A DNA stretch of 64,000 nt from Pseudaeromonas sp041441555 (GTDB lineage Bacteria; Pseudomonadota; Gammaproteobacteria; Enterobacterales; Aeromonadaceae), in contig JASDSW010000007.1 of the NCBI GenBank assembly GCA_041441555.1, positions 50,312 through 114,311 on the forward strand, read 5' to 3'. The position numbers and the translations under genes were made by a program. The notes beneath the pieces were generated by a model. It did not search any database. It was not told the DNA's origin and was given only the letters and a program-made list of their open reading frames with translations. Below are positions 1 to 8,444 of this stretch, piece after piece (positions within the stretch are counted from its first letter, which is position 1; each line of letters starts with the position of its first letter).

Positions 1-20
1 ATCACGCGGAGAGTCCAACC

Positions 21-416
21 ATGCAAAAACTTGCCACCCTATGCTGTGCCCTGCTGCTGAGCAGCAGCTTTGCCGTCCCCGTACTGGCCGCCAATCCAGT
101 GAAAACCGATATGAAGGCGATGAGTCAGAGCCTGCGCGCCGCCGCCAACGCCGATGATGCGGCGGCGATGAAAGCCAGCCTGACCAAGTTGCGGGAGTAT
201 TCGGTTCATGCCAAGACGCAGGTACCTCCAGACTTCAAGGATCAACCGGCCGACGGCCCAGAGCGCAAAGCGTATGTGGAAGGTCTCGATAAGCTGATCC
301 AGCAGATCGATGCCACCATCGGTTTGCTGGATGCCGGCAAGCTGGATGAAGCCAAGGCCGCCCTCGATGGGATGGCGCAAACCAAGAAGGAATACCATAA
401 GAAGCTGAAGGTCTAA
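21..416 (+). CDS. cybC: Soluble cytochrome b562, periplasmic
   Basis: This is a small periplasmic b-type haem protein of the cytochrome b562 family; it carries electrons, but its partner is not known. The 131-residue product has a Sec signal peptide with likely cleavage after A23-A24. The mature part is about 107 residues, the usual family length, and should form a four-helix bundle. The two axial haem ligands are in their expected places: Met31 near the mature N-terminus and His126 in the C-terminal EYHKK segment. A GGAGAG ribosome binding site at 9-14 supports the start. A hairpin directly follows the stop, so the gene looks monocistronic. Confidence 0.9.
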   Translation: MQKLATLCCALLLSSSFAVPVLAANPVKTDMKAMSQSLRAAANADDAAAMKASLTKLREYSVHAKTQVPPDFKDQPADGPERKAYVEGLDKLIQQIDATIGLLDAGKLDEAKAALDGMAQTKKEYHKKLKV

Positions 417-424
417 CCGCCATG

Positions 425-450
425 ACAAGGCCGGCCCCCGCCGGCCTTGT
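425..450 (+). terminator. Hairpin terminator after cybC
   Basis: An 11-bp perfect stem (425-435 with 440-450) with a CCCC loop lies 8 bases after the cybC stop. The T-tract is weak. The hairpin makes the ATG at 422 an unlikely start for the next gene. Confidence 0.6.
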
Positions 451-532
451 CCACTCTTTGAGTGCCAAAGGAAAAATTGGCCATAATGAAAGGGTTGCGT
501 CAGAACTTGGTCCGCCACTTCAGGATGAACTT

Positions 533-1354
533 ATGCCAACCATTGCCGCCCTGCTCGCACAACCGCAAAACCTGCCCAACGTTCCCGAGGTGGTGCGCGC
601 CCTGATCCAGACCTTTCATCAGCCCTCGCCGGATCTGATGCTCATCGCCCATCAGGTGGCCAAAGATCCCGTCATCTCGGCCAAGCTGTTGCGTCTGGCC
701 AATGCCGCTCAGTTTGGCAACTGCCGACAGATCGCCACCGTCAAGGAGGCGGTCATCCGTCTGGGGACCGAGACCATCCGCAACATGGTGCTGGCCTGCG
801 GCCTCACCGACTCGCTCAAACGAGTTCCTGGCATCGAATTACACCATTTCTGGGGCAAGGTGTTCGATGTCGCCACCCTGAGCAAACAGCTGGCACGGCG
901 CGCCGGCGCCGGCAGCGAAGAGATCTTCACCTGTGGCCTGCTCTACGATTTGGGCCGCCTGATCATGCATCTTTCGTTACCCATCGAGACCATTCAGCGC
1001 ATCGGTGAGCTGGAGCCCCTGCTCGGCCGCGCCTATGCCGAACAGACGGTGGTCGGTTTCAGTTACGCCGAGCTGGGGGCCGAGGTTGCCAATCGCTGGT
1101 GCTTCCCACTGTCGATCTGTGAGGCCATCCGCTATCACCCGACGCCGTTGGACAGCGACACCTTTTCCAGTGAGGCGGCCTTTGTTCACCTCGGACTGGC
1201 GCTGACCAATCTGGCCACGATTCCCACCGAGGAACCGGCCGCCTGGCCCCAAGCCGTGGCCAACCGTTTGGGGCTGGACTGGACCGGCTGCCGGGAGGAG
1301 CTCTATGTCAGCCGCCAGAATGGTCACGGCTTTGCCGCACTGTTGGCCGCCTGA
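533..1354 (+). CDS. HDOD-domain signalling protein
   Basis: The 273-residue product is a stand-alone HDOD domain, a degenerate relative of HD phosphohydrolases found in bacterial signalling proteins and thought to act through protein contacts. Family features visible include the N-terminal LPxxPEVVRAL-type segment, KDPVISAKLLRLANAA, a GLLYDLGRL stretch where an HD site would sit, and ICEAIRYHHP-like sequence near residue 195. An ATG at 422 in the same frame would begin inside the cybC terminator hairpin. The ATG at 533 has an AGGATG ribosome binding site and starts at the conserved domain edge, so I chose it. The target is unknown. Confidence 0.8.
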   Translation: MPTIAALLAQPQNLPNVPEVVRALIQTFHQPSPDLMLIAHQVAKDPVISAKLLRLANAAQFGNCRQIATVKEAVIRLGTETIRNMVLACGLTDSLKRVPGIELHHFWGKVFDVATLSKQLARRAGAGSEEIFTCGLLYDLGRLIMHLSLPIETIQRIGELEPLLGRAYAEQTVVGFSYAELGAEVANRWCFPLSICEAIRYHPTPLDSDTFSSEAAFVHLGLALTNLATIPTEEPAAWPQAVANRLGLDWTGCREELYVSRQNGHGFAALLAA

Positions 1355-1360
1355 GTCGGG

Positions 1361-2365
1361 TTATAGGACAAACAGCGCCAGACCCAATGCCCGCTTGACC
1401 CGCGCCAGCACCTGTTGACTCACGTCGTTGGCGCGCTCGGTCCCCTCTCGCAGGATCCGCACCAGCTCCGCCTTGTCGGCCAGATAAGCCGTCCGCCGCG
1501 CGCGGATCGGCGCGAGCAACTCCTGCAGTTCCGACTCCAGCAGCCGCTTGATCGCCACATCACCCAGCCCTCCCTGCTGATACTGCTGCTTCAACTGCGC
1601 CACCAAAGCCTCATCGCGGCCGAAGGCATCCAGATAGCTGAATACCACATTCCCCTCGATCTGCCCCGGGTCGCTGACCCGCAGATGGTTGGGATCCGTG
1701 TACATCTTCATCACGGCGGCGTGGATTTCGGCTTCGCTCGCCCCAAGCGTGATGGTGTTGCCGAGGGACTTGGACATCTTCGCCTTGCCATCGATCCCCG
1801 GCAGCCGACTGACCTTGCTGAGCATCGCCTGACACTCCACCAGCACCGAATCCCCAACGATGCGGTTGAAACTGCGCACTATCTCGTTGGTCTGCTCGAT
1901 CATCGGCAACTGATCATCACCGACCGGAACATGGGTGGCGGCAAAGGCGGTGATGTCGGCGGCCTGACTCACCGGATAGACCAGAAAACCCGCCGGTAAA
2001 GAGCGGGCAAACCCCTTCTGCTCAATTTCACTCTTGACGGTCGGATTGCGCTCCAGCCGCGCCACCGTCACCAGGTTCAGGTAGTACATGGTCAGCTCGG
2101 CCAGCGCCGGCAACGCCGATTGCAGACAGATGGTGGTCTTGGCCGGATTGATGCCCACTGCCAGATAGTCGGCCACCACGTTGAGGATGTTTTCGCTGAT
2201 CTTGCCCGGGTTATGGGCGTTATCGGTCAGTCCCTGTAGATCGGCCACCAGAATGGTCTGCTGGTGGGCATGCTGCAGTTCGACCCGTTGCCGTAGCGAG
2301 CCGACGAAGTGACCCAGGTGCAGGCAACCGGTGGGCCGATCGCCGGTCAAGATGGTGTAGGACAT
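1361..2365 (-). CDS. trpS: Tryptophanyl-tRNA synthetase
   Basis: This enzyme charges tRNA-Trp with tryptophan in the cytoplasm. It is a class I synthetase of 334 residues, normal for the bacterial family. The HIGH-type signature appears as HLGH just after TGDRPTG, and the KMSKS loop is exact (KAKMSKSLGN). The ATG at 2365 has a strong AAGGAGA ribosome binding site; an in-frame ATG 14 codons upstream lies in the leader and is unlikely. The gene stands alone, unlike in E. coli where it follows gph. Its leader contains a Trp-rich mini-ORF and a terminator, so expression is probably attenuated by charged tRNA-Trp level. Confidence 0.97.
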   Translation of the reverse strand: MSYTILTGDRPTGCLHLGHFVGSLRQRVELQHAHQQTILVADLQGLTDNAHNPGKISENILNVVADYLAVGINPAKTTICLQSALPALAELTMYYLNLVTVARLERNPTVKSEIEQKGFARSLPAGFLVYPVSQAADITAFAATHVPVGDDQLPMIEQTNEIVRSFNRIVGDSVLVECQAMLSKVSRLPGIDGKAKMSKSLGNTITLGASEAEIHAAVMKMYTDPNHLRVSDPGQIEGNVVFSYLDAFGRDEALVAQLKQQYQQGGLGDVAIKRLLESELQELLAPIRARRTAYLADKAELVRILREGTERANDVSQQVLARVKRALGLALFVL

Positions 2366-2380
2366 GCTCTTCTCCTTGGA

Positions 2381-2430
2381 ATAAAACCGCCGGTTCCGAG
2401 CCATCAAGACAATGCCGGCCGAACCGGCGG
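2381..2430 (-). terminator. Attenuator terminator upstream of trpS
   Basis: A perfect 10-bp GC-rich stem (2421-2430 with 2387-2396) is followed by UUUUAU at 2386-2381. It ends about 15 bases before the trpS start and before its ribosome binding site. No minus-strand gene lies upstream for it to serve, which argues for attenuation. The loop is long (24 bases), and a competing local hairpin exists at 2411-2434. Confidence 0.65.
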
Positions 2431-2464
2431 CATTGGAAAGTGGAGATCACTGACCCTGGCCGCC

Positions 2465-2518
2465 TCAGTCGAGGCGCCACCAGGAGTGCAAAGGAGTCAG
2501 TGACCGTATCGTGTGCAT
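2465..2518 (-). CDS. trpS leader peptide with tandem Trp codons
   Basis: This 17-codon ORF reads MHTIRSLTPLHSWWRLD and ends in TGA. The two adjacent TGG codons at 2477-2482 are what an attenuator leader peptide needs, because Trp is otherwise rare. A weak AGGGT ribosome binding site lies upstream. The stop codon sits inside the first stem of the leader structure, as in trpL and pheM. The reading is direct from sequence; that the peptide is translated is inferred. No promoter can be placed confidently. Confidence 0.65.
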   Translation of the reverse strand: MHTIRSLTPLHSWWRLD

Positions 2519-2788
2519 GAGCACTACCCTACACCCGGCTCAGCCGGGAGATCAAGCCGCCGCCCGGTGGCCAGCGGGATTTCCGGCGGCGCGCCATTGC
2601 TGGGCAAGGAGCGGCAAGCCGCCACTTTCGACGAACCGAAAGTGATGGAAGCAGCATTCTTGCCGCAAAAAAGTGTAAACTGTCGCCGGTTTTCGGCTTG
2701 GCGCGCCACCAACCGTGGGTTACTGAGGTCGGCAACAGGCGCACAGGACGCAAAGGTTTATCAATCGACTCTTTAGGAATGCGAACCG

Positions 2789-4435
2789 ATGAAAAACATC
2801 AACCCGACCCAGACCAAGGCCTGGAAGGCACTGGAAGCTCATTTCGCCACCCACAAGAACCGTCAACTCAAGGATCTGTTTGCTGCCGATCCGGCCCGTT
2901 TTGACAAGTTCTCCACCACCTTCGGTGGCGACATTCTGGTCGACTACTCCAAGAACATCATCAGCGCAGAGACTCTGCAGCTGCTGATCGATCTGGCCAA
3001 CGAGACGGACCTGCGCTCTGCCATCGACGCCATGTTCAATGGTGACAAGATCAACCAGACCGAAGGCCGCTCCGTGCTGCACGTCGCTCTGCGTAACCGC
3101 GCCGACCGCGAGATCCTGGTTGATGGCAAGGATGTGATGCCGGAAGTGAAGGCGGTGCTGGAGAAGATGAAGGGCTTCTGTGCCAAGATCATCTCTGGCG
3201 AGTGGAAGGGTTATACCGGCAAGGCCATCGAACATGTGGTCAACATCGGTATCGGCGGCTCCGATCTGGGTCCGGTGATGATCACCGAAGCCCTGCGCCC
3301 CTACAAGAATCACCTGCAGATGCACTTCGTCTCCAACGTCGATGGCACCCACATCGCCGAGACCCTGAAGAAGATCGATCCGGAAACCACCCTGTTCCTG
3401 GTGGCCTCCAAGACCTTCACCACCCAGGAGACCATGACCAACGCCCTGACCGCCCGCGACTGGTTTATCAAGACTGCCGGTGACAAGGCCCACGTTGCCA
3501 AGCACTTCGCGGCGCTGTCCACCAACGGCAAGGCCGTGGCCGAGTTCGGCATCGACACCAACAACATGTTTGAATTCTGGGATTGGGTTGGCGGTCGCTA
3601 CTCCTCCTGGTCTGCCATCGGTATGCCTATCGCCCTGTCTGTCGGTTTCGACAACTTCGAAGCCCTGCTGCAAGGCGCCTTCGAGATGGACATGCACTTC
3701 GCCACCACCGCCTTCGAGCAGAACGTGCCTGTGCTGCTGGCGCTGATCGGCCTGTGGTACAACAACTTCTACGGCGCCGAATCCGAAGCCATTCTGCCCT
3801 ACGACCAGTACATGCACCGTTTCCCTGCCTACTTCCAGCAAGGCAACATGGAATCCAACGGCAAGTATGTGGATCGCAACGGCAACAAGGTCGACTACCA
3901 GACTGGCCCCATCATCTGGGGTGAGCCGGGCACCAACGGCCAACACGCCTTCTATCAGTTGATCCACCAGGGCACCAAGCTGATCCCTTGTGACTTCCTG
4001 GCGCCGGCCATCAGCCACAACCCGATTGGCGATCACCATCCCAAGCTGCTGGCCAACTTCTTCGCCCAGACCGAAGCCCTGGCCTTCGGCAAGAGCCAGG
4101 AACAGGTCGAAGCCGAGTTCCTGGCCGCTGGCAAGACCCTGGAGCAGGTCAAGGATCTGGTCCCCTTCAAGGTGTTCGAAGGCAACCGTCCGACCAACTC
4201 CATCCTCTTCAAGAGCCTGACCCCCAAGGTGCTGGGTGCCCTGATCGCCATGTACGAACACAAGATCTTCGTTCAAGGCGCTATCTGGAACATCTTCTCC
4301 TTCGATCAGTGGGGCGTGGAGCTGGGCAAACAGCTGGCCAACAAGATCCTGCCGGAGCTGAACAGCGCGGATGTCGTCAGCAGCCACGACAGCTCCACCA
4401 ACGGCCTGATCAACACCTGGAAGGCGTGGAAGTAA
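2789..4435 (+). CDS. pgi: Glucose-6-phosphate isomerase
   Basis: This cytoplasmic enzyme interconverts glucose-6-phosphate and fructose-6-phosphate in glycolysis and gluconeogenesis. The product is 548 residues, against 549 in E. coli. The phosphosugar-binding GIGGSDLGP motif lies near residue 151. The family signature segments with the catalytic Glu (QGNMESNGK), His (GTNGQHAFYQ) and Lys (WGVELGKQLA) are all present. An AGGAA ribosome binding site precedes the ATG. The gene is monocistronic, ending at a strong terminator at 4496-4529. Codon choice is strongly biased, as expected for a highly expressed gene. Confidence 0.98.
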   Translation: MKNINPTQTKAWKALEAHFATHKNRQLKDLFAADPARFDKFSTTFGGDILVDYSKNIISAETLQLLIDLANETDLRSAIDAMFNGDKINQTEGRSVLHVALRNRADREILVDGKDVMPEVKAVLEKMKGFCAKIISGEWKGYTGKAIEHVVNIGIGGSDLGPVMITEALRPYKNHLQMHFVSNVDGTHIAETLKKIDPETTLFLVASKTFTTQETMTNALTARDWFIKTAGDKAHVAKHFAALSTNGKAVAEFGIDTNNMFEFWDWVGGRYSSWSAIGMPIALSVGFDNFEALLQGAFEMDMHFATTAFEQNVPVLLALIGLWYNNFYGAESEAILPYDQYMHRFPAYFQQGNMESNGKYVDRNGNKVDYQTGPIIWGEPGTNGQHAFYQLIHQGTKLIPCDFLAPAISHNPIGDHHPKLLANFFAQTEALAFGKSQEQVEAEFLAAGKTLEQVKDLVPFKVFEGNRPTNSILFKSLTPKVLGALIAMYEHKIFVQGAIWNIFSFDQWGVELGKQLANKILPELNSADVVSSHDSSTNGLINTWKAWK

Positions 4436-4495
4436 TAGTCCCAGCCTAGCCTTGAAAAAACTGCCGCGATGACGCTTCATCCGGTGGCCCCCAAG

Positions 4496-4529
4496 GCCTG
4501 AGTCCGTTCACCGGACTCAGGCTTTTTTT
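4496..4529 (+). terminator. Rho-independent terminator of pgi
   Basis: An 11-bp perfect stem (4496-4506 with 4512-4522), loop TTCAC, is followed by seven T residues. Confidence 0.92.
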
Positions 4530-4680
4530 CGCCGCCATCTCCCCGCGCGGATGTCCAAGTTCTTCCTCCAGTTCATGCCCTGAATGGCGTTGAGATGCAC
4601 CGGACCACGGGCAAACGCCTGTGAGCAACAGCAGTCGGAACAGGTTCGGCCATCACGAGGGAAGCTCGCGGGGTGGAGAT

Positions 4681-4711
4681 AAAAAAACCGCCAGTTTTTC
4701 ACCGACGGTTT
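4681..4711 (-). terminator. Intrinsic terminator, minus strand
   Basis: An 8-bp stem with one G-U pair (4704-4711 with 4685-4692) is followed on the minus strand by a run of seven T residues. Its orientation excludes pgi. Confidence 0.7.
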
Positions 4712-4783
4712 AGCGAGAAGATCGCAAAAGGGGAGGCGCTAATTCGGCGACTGACTCTGGCAAATCGATTCAACCGAACGCTC
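4681..4783 (-). ncRNA. Candidate small RNA downstream of Spot 42
   Basis: A minus-strand intrinsic terminator at 4681-4711 has no gene to serve. About 100 bases upstream is a plausible sigma-70 promoter, TTTATA (4813-4818), 17-bp spacer, TATAGT (4790-4795), giving a start near 4783. The predicted transcript is about 100 nt with a small GCGA/TCGC hairpin before the terminator. No coding frame is convincing. It lacks the repeated GGA motifs of CsrC, which lies nearby in E. coli. It could instead be a second, back-up terminator for Spot 42 read-through. Confidence 0.35.
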
Positions 4784-4879
4784 ATCACTACTATAGCAGC
4801 GAGACCTGACAATATAAAGCAATTGCTCTACTCCGATGTCACACTGCGGAAACCAACGCTTCTCCTGCGCACCAGATAT

Positions 4880-4977
4880 AAAAAAGCCCCGGTGATGATC
4901 ACCGGGGCGGCCAATAAGCCTGACTATGTCTAAAATCAAAACTGTGTAAGACAAAACGTCTTACCTCTGTACCCTAC
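4880..4977 (-). ncRNA. spf: Spot 42 small regulatory RNA
   Basis: The 5' end from 4977 begins GTAGGGTACAGAGGTAAGA, which I recognise as the highly conserved start of E. coli Spot 42. The RNA ends in a strong terminator, a GCCCCGGTGA stem (4886-4908) followed by six U residues. Its length of about 98 nt and its place downstream of polA on the same strand also match. In enterics Spot 42 is an Hfq-dependent RNA repressed by cAMP-CRP that tunes carbon-source genes such as galK. A -10-like TAGAGT lies at 4985-4990. The engB gene that follows spf in E. coli is absent here. Confidence 0.93.
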
Positions 4978-5151
4978 CGCTGAAACTCTACGCCTCACCT
5001 GTGGGGATGCATAGCGCTTTCCATTATAAAATTCCAATATTAATCAACGACGTGACTGGTAACATTTTCATCAGGTCTGACTCAGTTGCAAAAGCCGGGA
5101 TCGGCAGCTACGCCGCATGCCTCCCCTTTCGCGATACCGAAAATAGCGCGC

Positions 5152-5179
5152 AAAAAAAGACCCCCACAGGGTGGAGGTC
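5152..5179 (-). terminator. Terminator downstream of polA
   Basis: A 9-bp stem with one mismatch (5171-5179 with 5159-5167), loop of three, is followed on the minus strand by seven T residues. It separates polA from Spot 42. Confidence 0.85.
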
Positions 5180-5299
5180 GCAAAGTGTTTCCAAATTTCT
5201 GCAATAAATTAGTCACCGAAAATCGGCGATAGTTCCAGCAACACGCAATTATTTATCAAAATATCAAATTCGCCGGTCGCTCCTGAGCTGAGAGGGCGC

Positions 5300-8035
5300 T
5301 TAGTGGGCCTGATCCCAGTTCTCACCGACGCCGATCCCCACCTCCAGCGGGACCGCTAGCTCGGCGGCCTCGGCCATCAGCCGTTGGATCGCTGGCAGAT
5401 ACTCCCCCACGCGATCGTCCCGCACCTCGAACACCAGTTCATCGTGGACCTGCATCAGCATGCGGATGGAATCCGCCTCCTGCTCGGCAATCCAGCGGGC
5501 GACCTTGATCATCGCCAGCTTGATGATATCGGCGGCAGTGCCCTGCATCGGCGCATTGATGGCGGCCCGCTCCGCCGCCTTCCGCACTCCCTGGTTACGG
5601 GCGCGAATATCCGGTAGATAGAGGCGCCGACCGAACAGGGTCTCGACATAGCCCTGCTCTTCGGCTTGCGCGCGCGTCCGCTCCATGTAGTCGAGCACCC
5701 CGGGGTAACGGGCAAAATAGCTGTCCATGTAATGCTGGGCCTGCCCGCGGGAGATTCCCAGCTGCTTGGCCAGCCCAAAGGCGCTCATGCCGTAGATCAG
5801 CCCGAAGTTGATCGCCTTGGCATTGCGTCGTTGTTCACTGGTCACCGCCTCGACCGGAACACCCATCACCTCGGCCGCCGTGGCGCGGTGGATATCCTGA
5901 CCGGCGGCAAAGGCGTTGAGCAATCCGGCATCCCCGGAGAGGTGAGCCATGATGCGCAGCTCGATCTGCGAATAGTCGGCCGCCACCAGCTTGTAGCCGG
6001 GAGCGGCGATGAAGGCCTGGCGGATGCGCCGTCCCTCCTCGCTGCGAATTGGGATATTTTGCAGATTGGGCTCACTGGAAGAGAGGCGTCCGGTGGCGGT
6101 GACGGCCTGATGGTAGGAGGTATGCACCCGGCCACTGACCGGATCCACCATCTGCGGCAGCTTGTCGGTATAGGTCGACTTCAGCTTGGCCAGGGTTCTA
6201 TGCTCCAGCAGCAGCTGCGGCAGCTCATAGCTTTCGGCCAGCTCGACCAGCACCTCTTCGGCCGTCGAGGGAGCCCCCTTCGGCGTCTTCTTCAAGACCG
6301 GCAAACCGAGCTTCTCAAACAGGATCTCGCCAAGCTGCTTGGTGGAGGCCAGATTGAACTCTTGACCTGCGATCACGAACGCCTGCTGTTCCAGTTGCTG
6401 CAACCGGGCCTCGATCTGCCGACTCTGCTCGGCCAGCTTACTGACTGAGATCAGAGCCCCCTGCCGCTCCATGTCGGCGAGGATCGGCACCAGCGGCAAC
6501 TCGATGCTCTCCAGTACCGATTGCAGCGAGGGAACCGCCTGCAGCTGAGGCCACAACGCCTGATGCAGCCGCAGCGTGATGTCGGCATCTTCGGCGGCAT
6601 AGGGGGCGGCCTTGTCCAGTTCGATCTGGTTGAAGGTGAGCTGCTTGACCCCTTTCCCGGCGATCTCTTCGAAGGTAATGGTCTTCACCCCGAGGTACTT
6701 CTCGGCCAACGCGTCCATGTTATGGCGGGTGGCGGTTGAATCGAGCACATAGGATTCCAGCATGGTGTCGAAGGCGATGCCCCGCAGCTCGATGCCGTGG
6801 TTGCGCAGTACGTTGCGATCGAACTTCAGGTTCTGCCCCACCTTGCGCTTGTCTTCATCTTCCAGCAGCGGCTTGAGCCGGGCCAGCACCCAGTCGCGTT
6901 CCAGCTGGGCCGGCGCCCCCAGATAGTCGTGAGCCAGCGGCAGATAGGCGGCCTCGCCCGCCGCGACGGCAAAGGAGACACCGACAATCTTCGCCTGCAT
7001 ATAGTCGAGGCCATCTGTTTCGGTATCGAAGGCAAACAGCTCGGCCTGCTGCAACTTCTGCAGCCAGGCCTCAAATTCGCTCTCCTCGAGCAGGGTGTGA
7101 TAATTCACCGCGCTAGGAGCTTCTGGCAGAGCCATTGCCGCCTGGGCCGGAGAGTTCGCCGCTACCTCCTCAATCAGCCCCTTGAACTCGAACTCGCGAT
7201 ACAAGGCCTGCAGCGCCGGCAAATCTGGCTGCGGCTTGCCGATCTCGGCCAGCGTCGTCGCCAGTTCGACATCGGTCTTGATGGTGGCCAACTGATAGGA
7301 GAGACGCACCATCGCCTCCTGCTCGCGGAACTTCTCGGCGAAGGTCTTGCTGCCGCGAAACGCCAGGCCGGCCACGGCATCCAGATTGCTGGCAATCGCC
7401 TCAATGCCGCCGATCCCCTGCAGCAGGGCCACCGCCGTCTTGGGCCCCACCCCGGCCATGCCCGGAATGTTGTCGCTGGAGTCGCCCATCAGCGCCAAGT
7501 AGTCGATGATGAGCTCCGGCGGCACGCCAAAGCGCTCGATGACGCCTTGTCGATCCGTCACCTCCCCCTTCATGGTGTCGATCAAGGTGACGTGGGGCGA
7601 GACCAACTGCGCCATGTCCTTATCGCCGGTACTGATCAGGATCTCGATCTGCTGTTCGGTCGCCTGGCGGGCCAGAGTGCCAATCACGTCGTCCGCCTCG
7701 ACCCCCTCGATCACCAGCAGCGGCAGGCCCATGGCCCGAACGATGGCGTGAATGGGAGCCACCTGACTGCGTAACTCGTCTGGCATCGCCGCCCGGTTCG
7801 CCTTGTACTCCGGATAGAGATCGTTGCGGAAGCTCTTGCCCTTGGCGTCGAACACCACGGCCACCGGAGAGTCCGGATACTGCTTCAGCAGGCTACGCAA
7901 CATGTTGGTCATCAGGCGGATGGCACCGGTCGGCACTCCGGCGGCGGTACGCAGATCCGCCTGCTGGGAGGCAAAAAAGGCGCGATAGAGATAAGAAGAG
8001 CCATCCACCAGGATGAGCGGAGCTGGGCTGGTCAT
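5300..8035 (-). CDS. polA: DNA polymerase I
   Basis: Pol I fills gaps in repair and removes RNA primers from Okazaki fragments. The 911-residue product has all three domains: an N-terminal 5' nuclease starting at LILVDGSSYLYRAF, an intact 3'-5' exonuclease (DTETDGLDYM, with both acidic metal ligands), and the polymerase with motif A (ADYSQIELR), motif B (RRNAKAINFGLIYG) and motif C (QVHDELVFEV). The ATG at 8035 starts at the conserved domain edge with an AGGA ribosome binding site; the frame is open 40 codons further upstream, but that segment has no family resemblance. Downstream lie a terminator and Spot 42, as in E. coli. Confidence 0.97.
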   Translation of the reverse strand: MTSPAPLILVDGSSYLYRAFFASQQADLRTAAGVPTGAIRLMTNMLRSLLKQYPDSPVAVVFDAKGKSFRNDLYPEYKANRAAMPDELRSQVAPIHAIVRAMGLPLLVIEGVEADDVIGTLARQATEQQIEILISTGDKDMAQLVSPHVTLIDTMKGEVTDRQGVIERFGVPPELIIDYLALMGDSSDNIPGMAGVGPKTAVALLQGIGGIEAIASNLDAVAGLAFRGSKTFAEKFREQEAMVRLSYQLATIKTDVELATTLAEIGKPQPDLPALQALYREFEFKGLIEEVAANSPAQAAMALPEAPSAVNYHTLLEESEFEAWLQKLQQAELFAFDTETDGLDYMQAKIVGVSFAVAAGEAAYLPLAHDYLGAPAQLERDWVLARLKPLLEDEDKRKVGQNLKFDRNVLRNHGIELRGIAFDTMLESYVLDSTATRHNMDALAEKYLGVKTITFEEIAGKGVKQLTFNQIELDKAAPYAAEDADITLRLHQALWPQLQAVPSLQSVLESIELPLVPILADMERQGALISVSKLAEQSRQIEARLQQLEQQAFVIAGQEFNLASTKQLGEILFEKLGLPVLKKTPKGAPSTAEEVLVELAESYELPQLLLEHRTLAKLKSTYTDKLPQMVDPVSGRVHTSYHQAVTATGRLSSSEPNLQNIPIRSEEGRRIRQAFIAAPGYKLVAADYSQIELRIMAHLSGDAGLLNAFAAGQDIHRATAAEVMGVPVEAVTSEQRRNAKAINFGLIYGMSAFGLAKQLGISRGQAQHYMDSYFARYPGVLDYMERTRAQAEEQGYVETLFGRRLYLPDIRARNQGVRKAAERAAINAPMQGTAADIIKLAMIKVARWIAEQEADSIRMLMQVHDELVFEVRDDRVGEYLPAIQRLMAEAAELAVPLEVGIGVGENWDQAH

Positions 8036-8444
8036 GAAGCGGATCCTGCAGAATTCGGAGGTGCGGTTAGCATGCCACAGCCCCCTGGACGAGGCACGGG
8101 GCAACCTGTGCATAAAATTGACAAGCTGTGGATATCTCTGTTGAAGAAAAAACAAAGATCCACCAACTGTGCTTTCACTCGAAACATAAATACAAATTTA
8201 ACTTTGTATTTCATGAAGTTAAATAATGGAGGATCCACGATCGAACCAGATCCTGATCTGGCTCAATGTGGAAAAGATTATCCGCGGCTAGCCACAGCCG
8301 CGAAACAGCACCCGTTTTCGCACGGGCGCAGGGCGGGTATCGGTGACAAGGCAGCTATTTTCCGCCCTTTGTCATTTCGAGGGTTGCGGCAGATCACAAA
8401 GTGTACAACTGGTCATTTGAATCCATCAGATCAGTGGATGCTGC
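8036..8444. other. polA upstream intergenic region, no gene
   Basis: I find no convincing gene here. It holds a DnaA-box-like nonamer TGTGCATAA (8107-8115), a near match TGTGGATAT (8127-8135), an AT-rich perfect inverted repeat with 9-bp arms (8188-8196/8203-8211), and a palindrome CCAGATC-ct-GATCTGG (8246-8261). The polA promoter should lie here. Confidence 0.5.

Larger units (their letters stand above)
2381..2518 (-). promoter_or_regulatory. Putative transcription attenuator in the trpS leader
   Basis: Read on the minus strand, the leader shows three alternative pairings. Stem 1:2 pairs 2496-2503 with 2447-2454, continues with 2480-2484/2455-2459 and 2471-2476/2461-2466, and contains the two Trp codons. 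Stem 2:3 pairs GGCGGC at 2459-2464 with GCCGCC at 2426-2431. Stem 3:4 is a terminator pairing 2421-2430 with 2387-2396. A stalled ribosome at the Trp codons would block 1:2, free segment 2 to pair with 3, and so prevent the terminator. This is the trp-operon logic applied to trpS. The pairings are seen by eye; the mechanism is inferred. Confidence 0.7.

Noticed and set aside
2720..4480. A 586-codon open frame on the minus strand opposite pgi
   Set aside because: It is a shadow of pgi caused by strong codon bias. It shows no family motifs, and pgi is certain.
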